Shown here one piece after another: positions 52,518-62,531 of a stretch of DNA of 64,000 bases; positions within the stretch are counted from its first letter, which is position 1; each line of letters opens with the position of its first letter. The DNA lies in NCBI RefSeq assembly GCF_033170155.1, contig NZ_CP137079.1:2604001-2668000 (forward strand), written 5' to 3'. The DNA comes from Raineyella sp. W15-4. GTDB taxonomy: Bacteria; Actinomycetota; Actinomycetes; Propionibacteriales; Propionibacteriaceae. Made by a program: the position numbers and the translations under genes. Under the pieces are notes generated by a model. It was not told where the DNA came from. It searched no databases and saw only the letters and a list, made by a program, of their open reading frames with translations.

Positions 52518-53321
52518 CGCCGCGGTTCGTACGACACTTTCCAGGCCGTCGGCCGGCCGCCGGCCTGGAAGATCCCGCAGGTCGGGGCTGGTCTCGTTCA
52601 GGAAGCCGTGCCGGATGTTGGTCGCGATCGAGGCGAGCATCGACGGCTGGAAGGCCAGCAGATTCGCATCGCTCAGTCGGGCCCGGTATTCGCTCAGGCT
52701 CCGCAGGCTGACATCGAGGCCACGGGCCACGTCGAGCGCCGTGACCGGCTCGCCGACCAAATCGTAGATCCGGCCGGCATGCGCGGCGGGATCACGGGCC
52801 ACGACCGCTGCCGCGGCGGCGAGGTCTGCGCGCGTGACAGCCGCCAGCGCGCCGTCACCGAACGGGGACTCGAGTTCACCGTCAGAGGCCCAGGCGAGCA
52901 GCGCGCCGAACAGTTCGGCGTAGAGCCCGTTGCGCATGATCGTCCAGCCCAGGCCGGATTGTTGAATGAGTCGCTCGGTGGCGCGGTGGGCCACCGCGTG
53001 CGCGAGGTGATCCCCGGCGCTGGTCAGGCTGGTGTAGACGACGTGCTCCACGCCGTCACGCATGGCCGCCTCGAGCACGGCCCGGTGGCGGGCGATCACG
53101 ACATCGTCCTCGGCGCGACCAGCAGACACGAGGACGAGGGTCGAGACCCCTGTCAGGTCGAGGCTCACCGGATCGTCGAAATCGAGGTGTTGCTGGTCCG
53201 GGCCTGGAGTGCGGCTTCCGCCGACGACAGCCGCGCTCGGCGTGCGCACGCCTTCTGACACAGAGGGTTCCAACTCCGTGGTGGTACACATGCAGCTCAG
53301 GGTCGGGCAGGGTGTACTCAT
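52497..53321 (-). CDS. NmrA/SDR-like NAD(P)-binding protein, 5'-truncated
   Basis: The body of this 274-residue protein matches atypical SDR/NmrA reductases: LDFDDPVSLDLTGVSTLVLV, HVVYTSLTSAGDHLAHAVAH, WTIMRNGLYAELF and RIYDLVGEPVTALDVARGL. The expected first strand and glycine-rich cofactor loop (TGATGxLG) are missing; the first 40 residues (MSTPCPTLSCMCTTT...) are unrelated and low-complexity. The 5' end abuts higA at 36 bp, so insertion of higBA probably removed the original start. It is likely non-functional. Confidence 0.65.
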   Translation of the reverse strand: MSTPCPTLSCMCTTTELEPSVSEGVRTPSAAVVGGSRTPGPDQQHLDFDDPVSLDLTGVSTLVLVSAGRAEDDVVIARHRAVLEAAMRDGVEHVVYTSLTSAGDHLAHAVAHRATERLIQQSGLGWTIMRNGLYAELFGALLAWASDGELESPFGDGALAAVTRADLAAAAAVVARDPAAHAGRIYDLVGEPVTALDVARGLDVSLRSLSEYRARLSDANLLAFQPSMLASIATNIRHGFLNETSPDLRDLPGRRPADGLESVVRTAASLRPAR

Positions 53322-53356
53322 CGACTCCCACCATCACCACCGACCACCCTGTGCCT

Positions 53357-53656
53357 TCACGCGGTCTTCAGCGGTGCAATTGCAGCGACCTGATCAGCGA
53401 TGTGGTCGTTCGCGACCTCAAGTTCGTACCGTGTCTGCAGGTTGAGCCAGAACTGCGGGTCGACCCCGAAGTACCGCCCCAGGCGCAGCGCAGTGTCAGC
53501 CGTGATCGCGCGCTTGCCATGCACGATCTCGTTGATGCGCCGCGGCGGTACGCCGATGGAGACGGCGAGCTTGTTCTGCGTGATGCCGAACCCCTCGATG
53601 AAGTCCTCCATGAGGACCTCACCCGGGTGGATCGGCGGGTAGAGCTTCTCGGGCAT
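53357..53656 (-). CDS. higA: HigA-family antitoxin
   Basis: This 99-residue XRE-type antitoxin has HPGEVLMEDFIEGFGITQN and LAVSIGVPPRRINEIVHGKR (the recognition helix), then ALRLGRYFGVDPQFWLNLQ, all diagnostic of HigA/VapI. Two ATGs in tandem (53659 and 53656) follow GAGGAGGA; the second has better spacing. It lies downstream of the toxin gene by 9 bp, the characteristic higBA order. A broken copy exists at 47.7 kb. Confidence 0.92.
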   Translation of the reverse strand: MPEKLYPPIHPGEVLMEDFIEGFGITQNKLAVSIGVPPRRINEIVHGKRAITADTALRLGRYFGVDPQFWLNLQTRYELEVANDHIADQVAAIAPLKTA

Positions 53657-53665
53657 CATTCCTCC

Positions 53666-53947
53666 TCAGTGGTAGTCGACGATCTCGACGTCTTCAGCGC
53701 CGGCATCCGTCCAGCGGAAGCAGATCCGCCACTGATCGTTGATGCGGATGCTGTGCTGGCCAGCCCGGTCACCCTTGAGCACTTCGAGGCGATTGCCTGG
53801 TGGCACCCGCAGCGCGTCCAGCACCGTGGCAGCGTCCAAGAGGTGCAGCTTCCTGTTCGCTGTCTTGTGGATTCGCGGATCAAGTCGCTTCACCGGCTCG
53901 CGACGCCACACTCGCTCGGTGTCACGGTCAGCAAACGATCTGATCAC
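53666..53947 (-). CDS. higB: HigB-family (RelE-like) toxin
   Basis: This 93-residue ribosome-dependent mRNA interferase of the RelE superfamily shows LHLLDAATVLDALRVPPGNR, LEVLKGDRAGQHSIRINDQW and RICFRWTDAGAEDVEIVDYH. All are standard for HigB. The GTG at 53947 has no ribosome site, but TATGCT (53954-53959) lies 6 bases upstream, supporting a leaderless mRNA. The full-length frame and intact antitoxin suggest an active module. Confidence 0.92.
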   Translation of the reverse strand: MIRSFADRDTERVWRREPVKRLDPRIHKTANRKLHLLDAATVLDALRVPPGNRLEVLKGDRAGQHSIRINDQWRICFRWTDAGAEDVEIVDYH

Positions 53948-53953
53948 AGAACC

Positions 53954-53980
53954 AGCATATAACGTAACGCGTCAATAACG

Positions 53981-53990
<10 letters not shown>
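53954..53990. promoter_or_regulatory. higBA promoter and candidate operator
   Basis: The minus-strand -10 TATGCT (53954-53959) precedes higB. TAACGT (53960-53965) and ACGTTA (53985-53990) form an inverted pair, and AACG recurs between them. The right arm overlaps the last codons of ychF, showing the module inserted directly against its stop. This A/T-rich spacer contrasts with its surroundings. Confidence 0.5.
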
Positions 53991-55054
<1,064 letters not shown>

Positions 55055-55101
55055 GGCAGGTCAGTCTAGCCGAGGCAGGCTACCCGCCAGGCCGCCCGGC
55101 G

Positions 55102-55140
55102 CCCGCCCCGGAGGGCGGGATCCCCGCTCCGAGGGGCGGG
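55102..55140 (-). terminator. GC-rich hairpins after the DivIVA-like gene
   Basis: CCCGCCC (55102-55108), loop CGGA, GGGCGGG (55113-55119) is one perfect stem. CCCGCCCC (55102-55109) can instead pair with GGGGCGGG (55133-55140). Both lie within 52 bases of the DivIVA-like stop. No U-tract. Confidence 0.55.
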
Positions 55141-55152
55141 GGCAGGTACGGC

Positions 55153-55692
55153 TCAGCTCTGGTGGGTGGCGTCCCAGGCAGCACCGTGCGCATCGCGGCT
55201 GGCCAGGTCGTGCAGCCGGTCCAGCTGCTGGTTGAGCTGGTCGAGGACACCCTTCATCTGGTCGTGGGTGACCCGGGCGTACGTCCGTACGTAGTCGACC
55301 AGGTCGACGTCGGCGGCGTCGGCGACCCGCTGGCGTGCCTCGACCTCGGCATCGGCCATCAGCTGGTCGGCCATCTGCTGGGCCCGGGTGAGGATCGCCT
55401 CGGCCTGCCCACCGGCCGAGACTCCCGGCTCGACCGGGGCCGGCACGGGCGCGGAGAACATCGCCGGGGCGGGCGCAGTGCCCTCCGGCGGCCTGCCCCC
55501 GTACGACTCGAGTTCGGCGCGCAGGTCACGGTTGGTCTGCACGAGCCGCGCGTTCTCGTCCTGCAGGTCCTCGATGAGGTCCGCGAGATCGGCGAGGTAG
55601 TCGGTCACCTCGGTCGTCTCGTAGCCCCGCATCCGGACGCTGAATTCCTTGCGTCGGATGTTCTGTGGCTCGAAGTCTTCGATGCTGGCCAT
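55153..55692 (-). CDS. DivIVA-like coiled-coil protein
   Basis: This 179-residue protein has a DivIVA-type N-terminal domain (IRRKEFSVRMRGYETTEVTD, YLADLADLIEDLQDENARL), a Pro/Ala-rich linker at about 70-95 and a second helical coiled-coil. DivIVA/Wag31 directs polar growth in actinobacteria; this short form lacks the classic membrane-binding start and may be a paralogue with a partner role. AAGGAGGAG precedes the ATG. It is followed by strong hairpins. Confidence 0.82.
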   Translation of the reverse strand: MASIEDFEPQNIRRKEFSVRMRGYETTEVTDYLADLADLIEDLQDENARLVQTNRDLRAELESYGGRPPEGTAPAPAMFSAPVPAPVEPGVSAGGQAEAILTRAQQMADQLMADAEVEARQRVADAADVDLVDYVRTYARVTHDQMKGVLDQLNQQLDRLHDLASRDAHGAAWDATHQS

Positions 55693-55724
55693 CGTCTCCT
55701 CCTTCGGTGATCAGCCGGGCGTGG

Positions 55725-56300
55725 TCACTGACCGGCGCCCGTGGAGGGCCCCGTCTTGATGGCGCTGATCTCGAAGTCGAGGTCGACCTTCTCGGAGACG
55801 AGCACCCCGCCGGTGTCGAGCGGGACGTTCCACTCCAGCCCGAAATCGCGACGATTCATCCGGCGCTTGCCGGCGAAACCGGCCCGGGTCCCGGCGCCGA
55901 ACGGGTCCTTGGCCACGCCGATCACGTCGACGGGGATCACCACCGTCTTGGTGATGTCGCGGATGGTCAGCTCACCGGTCACCATGAACGCCAGGTCGTC
56001 GACCTCCTCCATGGAGGTGCTGACGAAGGTGATGTACGGGTACTTCTCGACATCGAAGAAGTCCGCGCTGCGCAGGTGCTCGTCGCGCTGGGCGTTCCGG
56101 GTGTTGACGCTGGCGACGCCGATCCTCACCGACACGGTGGACAGCTCGGGGCGCTCGGCATCGGCGTGGATCTTGACCTCGATGTCGTCAAAGGCGCCAC
56201 TGACCTTCGCCACCATGGCATGGCGGGCCGTGAAGCGGATGGTGGAGTGGGCGGGATCGGCCTCCCAATCGCCGCTCCAGGACGGATCGTAGTCGCTCAT
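55725..56300 (-). CDS. YceI family protein
   Basis: This 191-residue lipocalin-like beta-barrel binds isoprenoid chains in characterised relatives. AHSTIRFTARHAMVAKVSGA, YPYITFVSTSMEEVDDLAFM and VTGELTIRDITKTVVIPVDV are family features, ending FGLEWNVPLDTGGVLVSEKV. No signal peptide is present, so this form is cytoplasmic. The ATG at 56300 follows TGGAGTG; a GTG two codons upstream is less likely. It is 32 bp from the DivIVA-like gene on the same strand. Confidence 0.9.
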   Translation of the reverse strand: MSDYDPSWSGDWEADPAHSTIRFTARHAMVAKVSGAFDDIEVKIHADAERPELSTVSVRIGVASVNTRNAQRDEHLRSADFFDVEKYPYITFVSTSMEEVDDLAFMVTGELTIRDITKTVVIPVDVIGVAKDPFGAGTRAGFAGKRRMNRRDFGLEWNVPLDTGGVLVSEKVDLDFEISAIKTGPSTGAGQ

Positions 56301-56463
56301 GAACACTCCAGATCGATGGTCACGAAGCCCCTCTGCGTGCTCCCGGGGCCGGGTGAGGCGAGATTAGCATGAGGGACCCTCAGCGCCCGGCCAGGCACGG
56401 CGGTTTTCCGGGCGACGCCGACGAGTCCGGGCAGCTGGGCAGCCCAGTCGGCGCCGATGACCG

Positions 56464-57759
56464 TCAGGCCCCGGTCCAGTAGGCCGCCAGCACCCTCCGC
56501 AGGGCGTACGGATCGGCCGATCCACACATCTCACGGGCCGAGTGCATCGACAGGATCGGGGCGCCGACGTCGACGGTGAGCAGACCCAGCCGGGTGGCGG
56601 TGATCGGGCCGATCGTCGACCCGCACGGCACGGCGTTGTTGGAGGCGATGACCTGCCCCTTCACCCCGGCGGCGCGGCAGGCCCGGGTCCACAGCGCCGC
56701 GCCCGCCGCGTCGGTGGCGTAGCGCTGTGAGGCGTTGACCTTCAGCATCGGGCCGCCGTTCAGCACCGGCTGGTGGGCGGGGTCGTGGCGCTCGGGGTAG
56801 TTCGGGTGCACCGCATGCCCGCCGTCGCTCGACATCACGGTGGAGCGGGCGTACATCCGGCGCAGTCCGTCGGCGTCGGCCCCGAGCGCGTGCCCGGTGC
56901 GGACCAGGACGTCCTCGAGGACGGGCCCGGCCGCCCCGGCGCGGGTCGACGACCCGACCTCCTCGTGGTCGAAGCAGGCCAGCACCTGGATGTCGCCGCC
57001 GCCCGGCGCCGGGGTGGTGTCGAGCAGCGCGGTGACACCGGCGTGGACGCTGAGCAGGTTGTCCAGCCGTGCCGAGGCGAAGAACTCCTCCTCCGCGCCG
57101 AAGACCGCCGGCGGCTGGACGTCGAAGCTGCGCAGGTCGAACCCCGCGATGTCGTACGCCGCCAGCCCGGCCAGGGCGGCGACGTGGCCGAGCACCGAGG
57201 CTTCGGGACGGCCGACCGACCACACCGGGTGCAGGTGCTGCTGCGGGTCGAGGACCAGCCCGTCGTTGACCGTACGGTCCAGGTGGATGGCCAGCTGTGG
57301 GATCCGCATCAACGGCCCGGTCCGGACCAACACCTCCTGCCCGGCGACCGTCACCAGCCGTCCGGCCAGGCCGAGCTCGCGGTCGAGCCAGGAGTTGCGC
57401 AGCAGGCCGCCGTACACCTCGACGTTGACCAGCTGGTAGCCTGCCGCGGCGCTGTCCGGCGCCGGTTTGACCTGGAAGGCCGGGGAGTCGGTGTGCGTCC
57501 CGACGATCCGGAACCCGCTGTGCACACCGGCCCTCTCGGGGACCCGCCAGGCCACCACGGCACCGCCCCGGACCAGGTAGTGACCACCCGGCGCGGCGTC
57601 CCAGGGCTCGGTCTCGTCCTGCCGGACGAACCCGGCCACGTCCAGTCGGCGGACCACCTCGGCCGCGGCGTGGAACGGACTGGGGGCCGCCTGCACGAAG
57701 TGACCGAGGTCCTCGAGGTGGGTCAGTGCGTGCGCATCCGGGCGCGTGGTCATCGGCAT
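56464..57759 (-). CDS. M18 family aminopeptidase
   Basis: This 431-residue zinc aminopeptidase has the M18 layout: GTHTDSPAFQVKP (metal His/Asp), NSWLDRELGLAGRL, FASARLDNLLSVHAGV, ACFDHEEVGSSTRAGA (catalytic Glu-Glu) and the C-terminal LSMHSAREMCGSADPYAL with another metal His. It releases acidic or neutral N-terminal residues in the cytoplasm. Three in-frame ATGs (57768, 57759, 57753) cluster at the start; the middle one is chosen by default. Confidence 0.93.
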   Translation of the reverse strand: MPMTTRPDAHALTHLEDLGHFVQAAPSPFHAAAEVVRRLDVAGFVRQDETEPWDAAPGGHYLVRGGAVVAWRVPERAGVHSGFRIVGTHTDSPAFQVKPAPDSAAAGYQLVNVEVYGGLLRNSWLDRELGLAGRLVTVAGQEVLVRTGPLMRIPQLAIHLDRTVNDGLVLDPQQHLHPVWSVGRPEASVLGHVAALAGLAAYDIAGFDLRSFDVQPPAVFGAEEEFFASARLDNLLSVHAGVTALLDTTPAPGGGDIQVLACFDHEEVGSSTRAGAAGPVLEDVLVRTGHALGADADGLRRMYARSTVMSSDGGHAVHPNYPERHDPAHQPVLNGGPMLKVNASQRYATDAAGAALWTRACRAAGVKGQVIASNNAVPCGSTIGPITATRLGLLTVDVGAPILSMHSAREMCGSADPYALRRVLAAYWTGA

Positions 57760-57839
57760 GGCCCCCATTCAACCCCGTCCGGGCGCCGGGTCTTGCCACC
57801 TTCGGCGGCGATGTCAGAGGGGCCCACCAGACTGGGGCC

Positions 57840-59072
57840 ATGATCACGACGGGTCTCGACCCCACTTCCCTCGTCCTCGGCATCGTCATCGGTCTGCTGG
57901 CCGGGCTGCTCCTCGCCGTGGCCACCGGTCGGCTGCTGCCCCGGCGGGGCCCGGCGACCGGCGACGACGACACCCTCACCCAGCGATTCCGGGCACTGTC
58001 GGCCGATGCCCTGGAACGCCAGGCGCTCAGCGCCGACCGGGCCGCGGACCAGCGCATGTCGGCGACCGCCGACGTGCTCCAGCCGCTGCAGGAGTCGTTG
58101 CACCGGCTGGAGAAGCGACTCACCGACGTCGAGAAGGACCGGGTCGCGATGACCACCGATCTGCGCCATCAGGTGCTCGAGGTGCGGACGACCGGGGAAC
58201 ACCTGCGCCGGGAGACGGCGGCGCTGGCCACCGCCCTGCGCAAACCACAGGTCCGCGGCGCCTGGGGGGAGACCCAGCTGCTGCGGATCGTCGAGATCAG
58301 CGGGATGGTCGAGCACTGCGACGTCGACCTGCAGGTCTCGATCCCCACCAAGGAGGGGACGCTGCGGCCCGACATGCGGGTCAACCTGGCCGGCGGGCGC
58401 AGCGTCTTCGTCGACTCGAAGGTGCCGCTGGCCGCCTTCCTCGACGCGATGGAGACCGACGACCCGGCGGCCCGCGACGACCTGCTGGGCAACTACGCCC
58501 GACACGTCCGGACCCACATCGACCAGCTCGGCGCCAAACGCTACTGGCGGCTGGCCGGGCTGAGCCCCGAGTTCGTGGTGCTGTTCCTGCCCTCGGACGC
58601 CTTCCTCGCCGCCGCGCTGCAGCAGTCCCCCGACCTGCACGAGTACGCCGCGGCCCGCGACGTCGTGCTGGCGACCCCGGCGACCCTGATCGCCATGCTC
58701 CGGACGATCGGCCACAGCTGGCGTCAGGTCGCGCTCGCCGCCTCGACCGCCGAGGTGTACGCGATCGCCCGCGAGCTGTACGAGCGGCTGGCCACCTTCG
58801 GCGACCATGTGGACCGGATCGGCCGTGGCCTCGGGAATGCCGTCCGGTCCTACAACGCCGCGGTGGGATCGTTGGAGAGCAGGGTGCTGGTCAGCGCCCG
58901 CCGGATGCGCGACCTGCAGGTGTCGCGCGAGACGCTCGCCACGCCCGCACCGGTGGACGAGCCGCTACGGGCGGCCAGCGCCCCCGAGCTCCTCGCCGAC
59001 TCCCGCGCCGACGTCGTCGGCCCGCCCCGCGAGGATGAGCCGGCCGGTCTGCTGAGCGACGAGGCGAGCTGA
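57840..59072 (+). CDS. rmuC: DNA recombination protein RmuC
   Basis: This 410-residue protein has one N-terminal membrane helix (SLVLGIVIGLLAGLLLAVAT), a coiled-coil (about 45-130), and an RmuC nuclease-like domain with RGAWGETQLLRIVEISGM, VFVDSKVPLAAFLDAM and FVVLFLPSDAFLAAAL. RmuC limits inversions between short repeats. CAGACT followed by 6 bases precedes the ATG at 57840, consistent with a leaderless start. It is divergent from the M18 gene. Confidence 0.92.
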   Translation: MITTGLDPTSLVLGIVIGLLAGLLLAVATGRLLPRRGPATGDDDTLTQRFRALSADALERQALSADRAADQRMSATADVLQPLQESLHRLEKRLTDVEKDRVAMTTDLRHQVLEVRTTGEHLRRETAALATALRKPQVRGAWGETQLLRIVEISGMVEHCDVDLQVSIPTKEGTLRPDMRVNLAGGRSVFVDSKVPLAAFLDAMETDDPAARDDLLGNYARHVRTHIDQLGAKRYWRLAGLSPEFVVLFLPSDAFLAAALQQSPDLHEYAAARDVVLATPATLIAMLRTIGHSWRQVALAASTAEVYAIARELYERLATFGDHVDRIGRGLGNAVRSYNAAVGSLESRVLVSARRMRDLQVSRETLATPAPVDEPLRAASAPELLADSRADVVGPPREDEPAGLLSDEAS

Positions 59073-59088
59073 AGAGCACAATGGCCCG

Positions 59089-60381
59089 GTGACCATGGAG
59101 ATACCCCCGAGCTTCCAGTGGAACGGGATCCGCGTCGGCGCCGACGCGGTGGAGGAGGCCAGCGCACGGCTCTCCGGCGTGGTCCGCCGGACGCCGCTGC
59201 AACGCAACGAACGGCTGAGCAACCGCACCGGCGCGGAGGTCTGGGTCAAGCGGGAGGACCTCCAACCGGTGCGCTCCTACAAGCTGCGCGGGGCCTACTA
59301 CCTGATCAGTGGTCTGAGCGAGGCCGAGCGGGCCGCCGGGGTGATCTGTGCCAGCGCCGGCAACCACGGTCAGGGTGTGGCGTTCGCCTGCCGGGCGCTG
59401 GGCATCCAGGGACGGATCGTCTGCCCGACCGGCACCCCCCGCCAGAAGCGGGACCGGATGACCGAGATCGGCGGCGACATGATCGACGTCGTGCTGACCG
59501 GCCGCACCTACGACGAGGCGGCCGCCTACGCCGCGGCCGAGGCCGAGCGCACCGGCGCGACGATCGTCCCCGCCTTCGACGATCCGCGTACGGTGATCGG
59601 CCAGGGCACCGTCGCCCAGGAGATCGTGGAGCAGCTCGGCAGCGCGCCCGACATCCTGCTGGTGCCGGTCGGCGGCGGCGGCCTGCTCGGCGGGATCCTC
59701 ACCTGGATGCGGGAACGGGCCCCGCACACCCGGGTGATCGCAGTCGAGCCGGCCGGTGCGGCGAGCCTCGCGGCCGCCCTCGCCGCAGGCGGACCGGTGG
59801 ATCTGGAGCATCTGGACACCTTCGTGGACGGTGCCGCGGTCCGCCGGGTCGGTGACTGCACCTACGCCGTCGCCGCGGTCCGCCCGCCGATGACCGTCGC
59901 CGTGCCGGAGGGCGCCATCTGCTCCGAGATGCTGGAGATGTACCAGGTCGACGGCATCATCGCCGAGCCGGCCGGGGCGCTGGCGACCGCCGCGCTGCGC
60001 ACCGGTGTGATGGTCGGCCAGGGCCAGACCGTGGTCGCGATCGTCTCCGGCGGCAACAACGACGTGTCCCGGTATGCCGAGGTGATCGAGCGGTCCCTGG
60101 TCTGGGAGGGCCGCAAACACTATTTCCTGGTCAACTTCTCCCAGGAGCCGGGGGCGCTGCGGGCGTTCCTCGACGAGGTGCTCGGCCCGAACGACGACAT
60201 CGTCCTGTTCGAGTACGTCAAGCGCAACGATCGGGAACTGGGACCGGCACTGGTCGGGATCGAACTGAGCGAACCGACCGACCTGGCGGCGTTGCTCGCC
60301 CGGATGGACGCCTCCCCCATCGAGTGCGAACGGCTCACCGCCAACAGCCCGGCGTACCGGTTCCTGGTCGCCGGCGGCTGA
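59089..60381 (+). CDS. ilvA: Threonine ammonia-lyase (threonine deaminase)
   Basis: This PLP enzyme converts threonine to 2-oxobutanoate for isoleucine. The Schiff-base lysine is Lys65 in VRSYKLRGAYY, SAGNHGQG binds the carboxylate and VGGGGLLGG the phosphate. A single short ACT-like regulatory domain at the C-terminus (HYFLVNFSQEPGALRAFLDE) makes 430 residues, as in B. subtilis IlvA and unlike the 514-residue E. coli form. The GTG at 59089 is preferred, with CACAAT 6 bases upstream; an ATG two codons on is possible. A weak 6-bp hairpin follows at 60398-60416. Confidence 0.94.
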   Translation: MTMEIPPSFQWNGIRVGADAVEEASARLSGVVRRTPLQRNERLSNRTGAEVWVKREDLQPVRSYKLRGAYYLISGLSEAERAAGVICASAGNHGQGVAFACRALGIQGRIVCPTGTPRQKRDRMTEIGGDMIDVVLTGRTYDEAAAYAAAEAERTGATIVPAFDDPRTVIGQGTVAQEIVEQLGSAPDILLVPVGGGGLLGGILTWMRERAPHTRVIAVEPAGAASLAAALAAGGPVDLEHLDTFVDGAAVRRVGDCTYAVAAVRPPMTVAVPEGAICSEMLEMYQVDGIIAEPAGALATAALRTGVMVGQGQTVVAIVSGGNNDVSRYAEVIERSLVWEGRKHYFLVNFSQEPGALRAFLDEVLGPNDDIVLFEYVKRNDRELGPALVGIELSEPTDLAALLARMDASPIECERLTANSPAYRFLVAGG

Positions 60382-60442
60382 GCCGTCGGGTCGGGCTGAC
60401 CGGTGAGCGCCCGGTCCGCCGGCTCCCTCTGCGGCGAGCCCC

Positions 60443-61396
60443 TCAGCCGCGAGGACGCAGGTGGACCGGCGGCAGCGGGGGCGCCGGGATCGGCGGCTCC
60501 CCGCCGGTGGCCGCGGTGATCGGGCCGAACTGACGCGGATTGGTGCCGTTGCCGTCACTGCGTCCGATCGCGGCCTGCCAGTTCGCCTGGTAGTTGACGA
60601 CCTCGGTGTGGGTGCGGCCGATGAAGTTCCACCACATGATGATCTGTTCCCCGAACGGCGCACCGCCGATCAGCACGATCCGCGTCGGTCGCGGGCCGGC
60701 GGACTCCCGCCGCAGGACGAGGCGGTCGCGTCCGGGGGCGAGGAAGCCCAGCTCGTTGTCGGCGATCGTCTCCCCGTCGACGCTGATCGCGCCGCTGTCG
60801 ACGAGCAGGCCGTACTCCCAGGTCGGCTCGACGGCGAGGGTCAGGTCACCCTCGCCGAGGACGATCTCGGCGCCCACCAGCGGGCTGAAGGTGCCGACCG
60901 GCGAGGACGCACCGGCCAGTGTCCCGAGGAACACGCTCAGTCGGTGGTCGCCGATCCCGAACGGCTCCGGCTCGAAGTGGTCGAACCGCGGGTCGCCCAG
61001 CCGGGCGGCCGCCGGCAGGGCGGTCCACAGCTGGACACCGTGCAGCACCGGGCTGTCCGGGGTGGAGTACTCGGAGTGGTTGATCCCCCGCCCGGCGGTC
61101 ATCAGGTTGAGCTGCCCGGGCCGGACCACCATCCGGGTCCCCAGCGAGTCGCGGTGCTCCACGTGGCCGGAGAACAGCCAGGTCACGGTCTGCAGCGAGG
61201 TGTGCGGGTGCGGCGCGACGCGCATCCCGCCGTGCACGGCCGGATCTTCCGGGCCGAAGTGGTCGAGGAAGCACCAGGCGCCGATCAGTGAGCGGTGTCG
61301 GTCCGGCAGCGTCCGCCGGACGCTGAGCCCGCCCGTGGGGGCCAGCACCACGTCCCGCGGATGGATGATCTGGACCGGTGCGGGCTCCGCTGCCAT
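60443..61396 (-). CDS. Pirin family protein
   Basis: This 317-residue double-cupin protein has metal ligands in GMRVAPHPHTSLQTVTWLF and GHVEHRDSLGT, then MTAGRGINHSEYS. Some pirins oxidise quercetin, others act as co-regulators. The C-terminus carries a Pro-rich tail. The ATG at 61396 follows GAGGAG at 7 bases; a GTG two codons upstream is rejected. It is convergent with ilvA. Confidence 0.92.
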   Translation of the reverse strand: MAAEPAPVQIIHPRDVVLAPTGGLSVRRTLPDRHRSLIGAWCFLDHFGPEDPAVHGGMRVAPHPHTSLQTVTWLFSGHVEHRDSLGTRMVVRPGQLNLMTAGRGINHSEYSTPDSPVLHGVQLWTALPAAARLGDPRFDHFEPEPFGIGDHRLSVFLGTLAGASSPVGTFSPLVGAEIVLGEGDLTLAVEPTWEYGLLVDSGAISVDGETIADNELGFLAPGRDRLVLRRESAGPRPTRIVLIGGAPFGEQIIMWWNFIGRTHTEVVNYQANWQAAIGRSDGNGTNPRQFGPITAATGGEPPIPAPPLPPVHLRPRG

Positions 61397-61526
61397 GGCC
61401 ACTCCTCGTGCTGGGCGATCCGACGGTGATCCGGTCAGCCGGTGACGTACGTGCCGCCGCGGCAGCCGGTGCGCAGGTCATCTTACCGGGACCGGTCCCG
61501 GCGCGGTGGCGAAGGCGGGCGGCCGG

Positions 61527-62531
61527 TCAGCCGCGAGCGGGCCGGCGCGCCGTACGCAACTCGTGCGGCAGGGCGAAGGTGAGGTTCTCCTCGACCAGCC
61601 GCTCCTGCACGGCGGGCGGGAAGCCCTGCTCCTGCAGGTAGGCCAGCACACCCTGCACCAGGCCCTCCGGCACCGAGGCACCCGAGGTCACGCCGACCGT
61701 GGACACCCCGACCAGCCAGTCCGGATCGATCTCCTCGGCCCGGTCGATCCGGTGGGCCGCCGTCGCGCCGGCCTCGAGGGCGACCTCGACCAGCCGCACC
61801 GAGTTGGACGAGTTGGCCGACCCGACGACGATGACGAGGTCGGAGTGGGCGGCGATCTGCTTGACCGCCGACTGCCGGTTCTGGGTGGCGTAGCAGATGT
61901 CGTCGCTGGGCGGATCGATCAGGTGCGGGAACTTCTCCCGCAGCCGGTCCACCGTCTCCATCGTCTCGTCGACGCTCAGCGTGGTCTGCGACAACCAGGC
62001 GACCTTGTCCGGATCGGCCACGTCCAGCTCGTCGACGTCGGCCGGGTGCTCGACCAGGGTGATGTGCTCGGGCGCCTCACCCGAGGTGCCCGCCACCTCC
62101 TCGTGGCCGCTGTGGCCGATGAGCAGGATCTGCACCCCCTGCTGGGCGAAGCGCTTCGCCTCGTGGTGCACCTTCGTCACCAGCGGGCAGGTCGCGTCGA
62201 TCGTCCGCAGCCCGCGGGACTCCGCCTCCGCCTTCACCGCCGGCGACACCCCGTGGGCGGAGAAGATCACCAGCGAGTCGTCGGGCACCTCGTCCAGTTC
62301 GTCGACGAAGATCGCCCCGCGCTGGGACAGCGTCTCGACGACGTGCTTGTTGTGCACGATCTGCTTGCGGACGTAGATCGGGGCTCCGTACGTGTCCAGT
62401 GCCTTCTCCACCGTCTGGACCGCGCGGTCGACGCCGGCGCAGTAGCCGCGCGGTGCCGCGACCACGACCCGCTTCGCGGCCGCCGGCTGTGGGTCGGCGG
62501 GAGTGCGGTCGGACGTGGGGGGAGTCGTCAT
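61527..62531 (-). CDS. ispH: 4-hydroxy-3-methylbut-2-enyl diphosphate reductase
   Basis: IspH makes IPP and DMAPP in the last step of the MEP isoprenoid pathway. The three iron-sulfur cysteines are in [11 protein letters not shown] (Cys31), [12 protein letters not shown] and [28 protein letters not shown] and AHGVSP are also diagnostic. Length is 334 residues, with a 20-residue flexible start. TACACT lies 7 bases before the ATG, so the transcript is likely leaderless. It is divergent from xseA across 38 bp. Confidence 0.96.
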   Translation of the reverse strand: MTTPPTSDRTPADPQPAAAKRVVVAAPRGYCAGVDRAVQTVEKALDTYGAPIYVRKQIVHNKHVVETLSQRGAIFVDELDEVPDDSLVIFSAHGVSPAVKAEAESRGLRTIDATCPLVTKVHHEAKRFAQQGVQILLIGHSGHEEVAGTSGEAPEHITLVEHPADVDELDVADPDKVAWLSQTTLSVDETMETVDRLREKFPHLIDPPSDDICYATQNRQSAVKQIAAHSDLVIVVGSANSSNSVRLVEVALEAGATAAHRIDRAEEIDPDWLVGVSTVGVTSGASVPEGLVQGVLAYLQEQGFPPAVQERLVEENLTFALPHELRTARRPARG

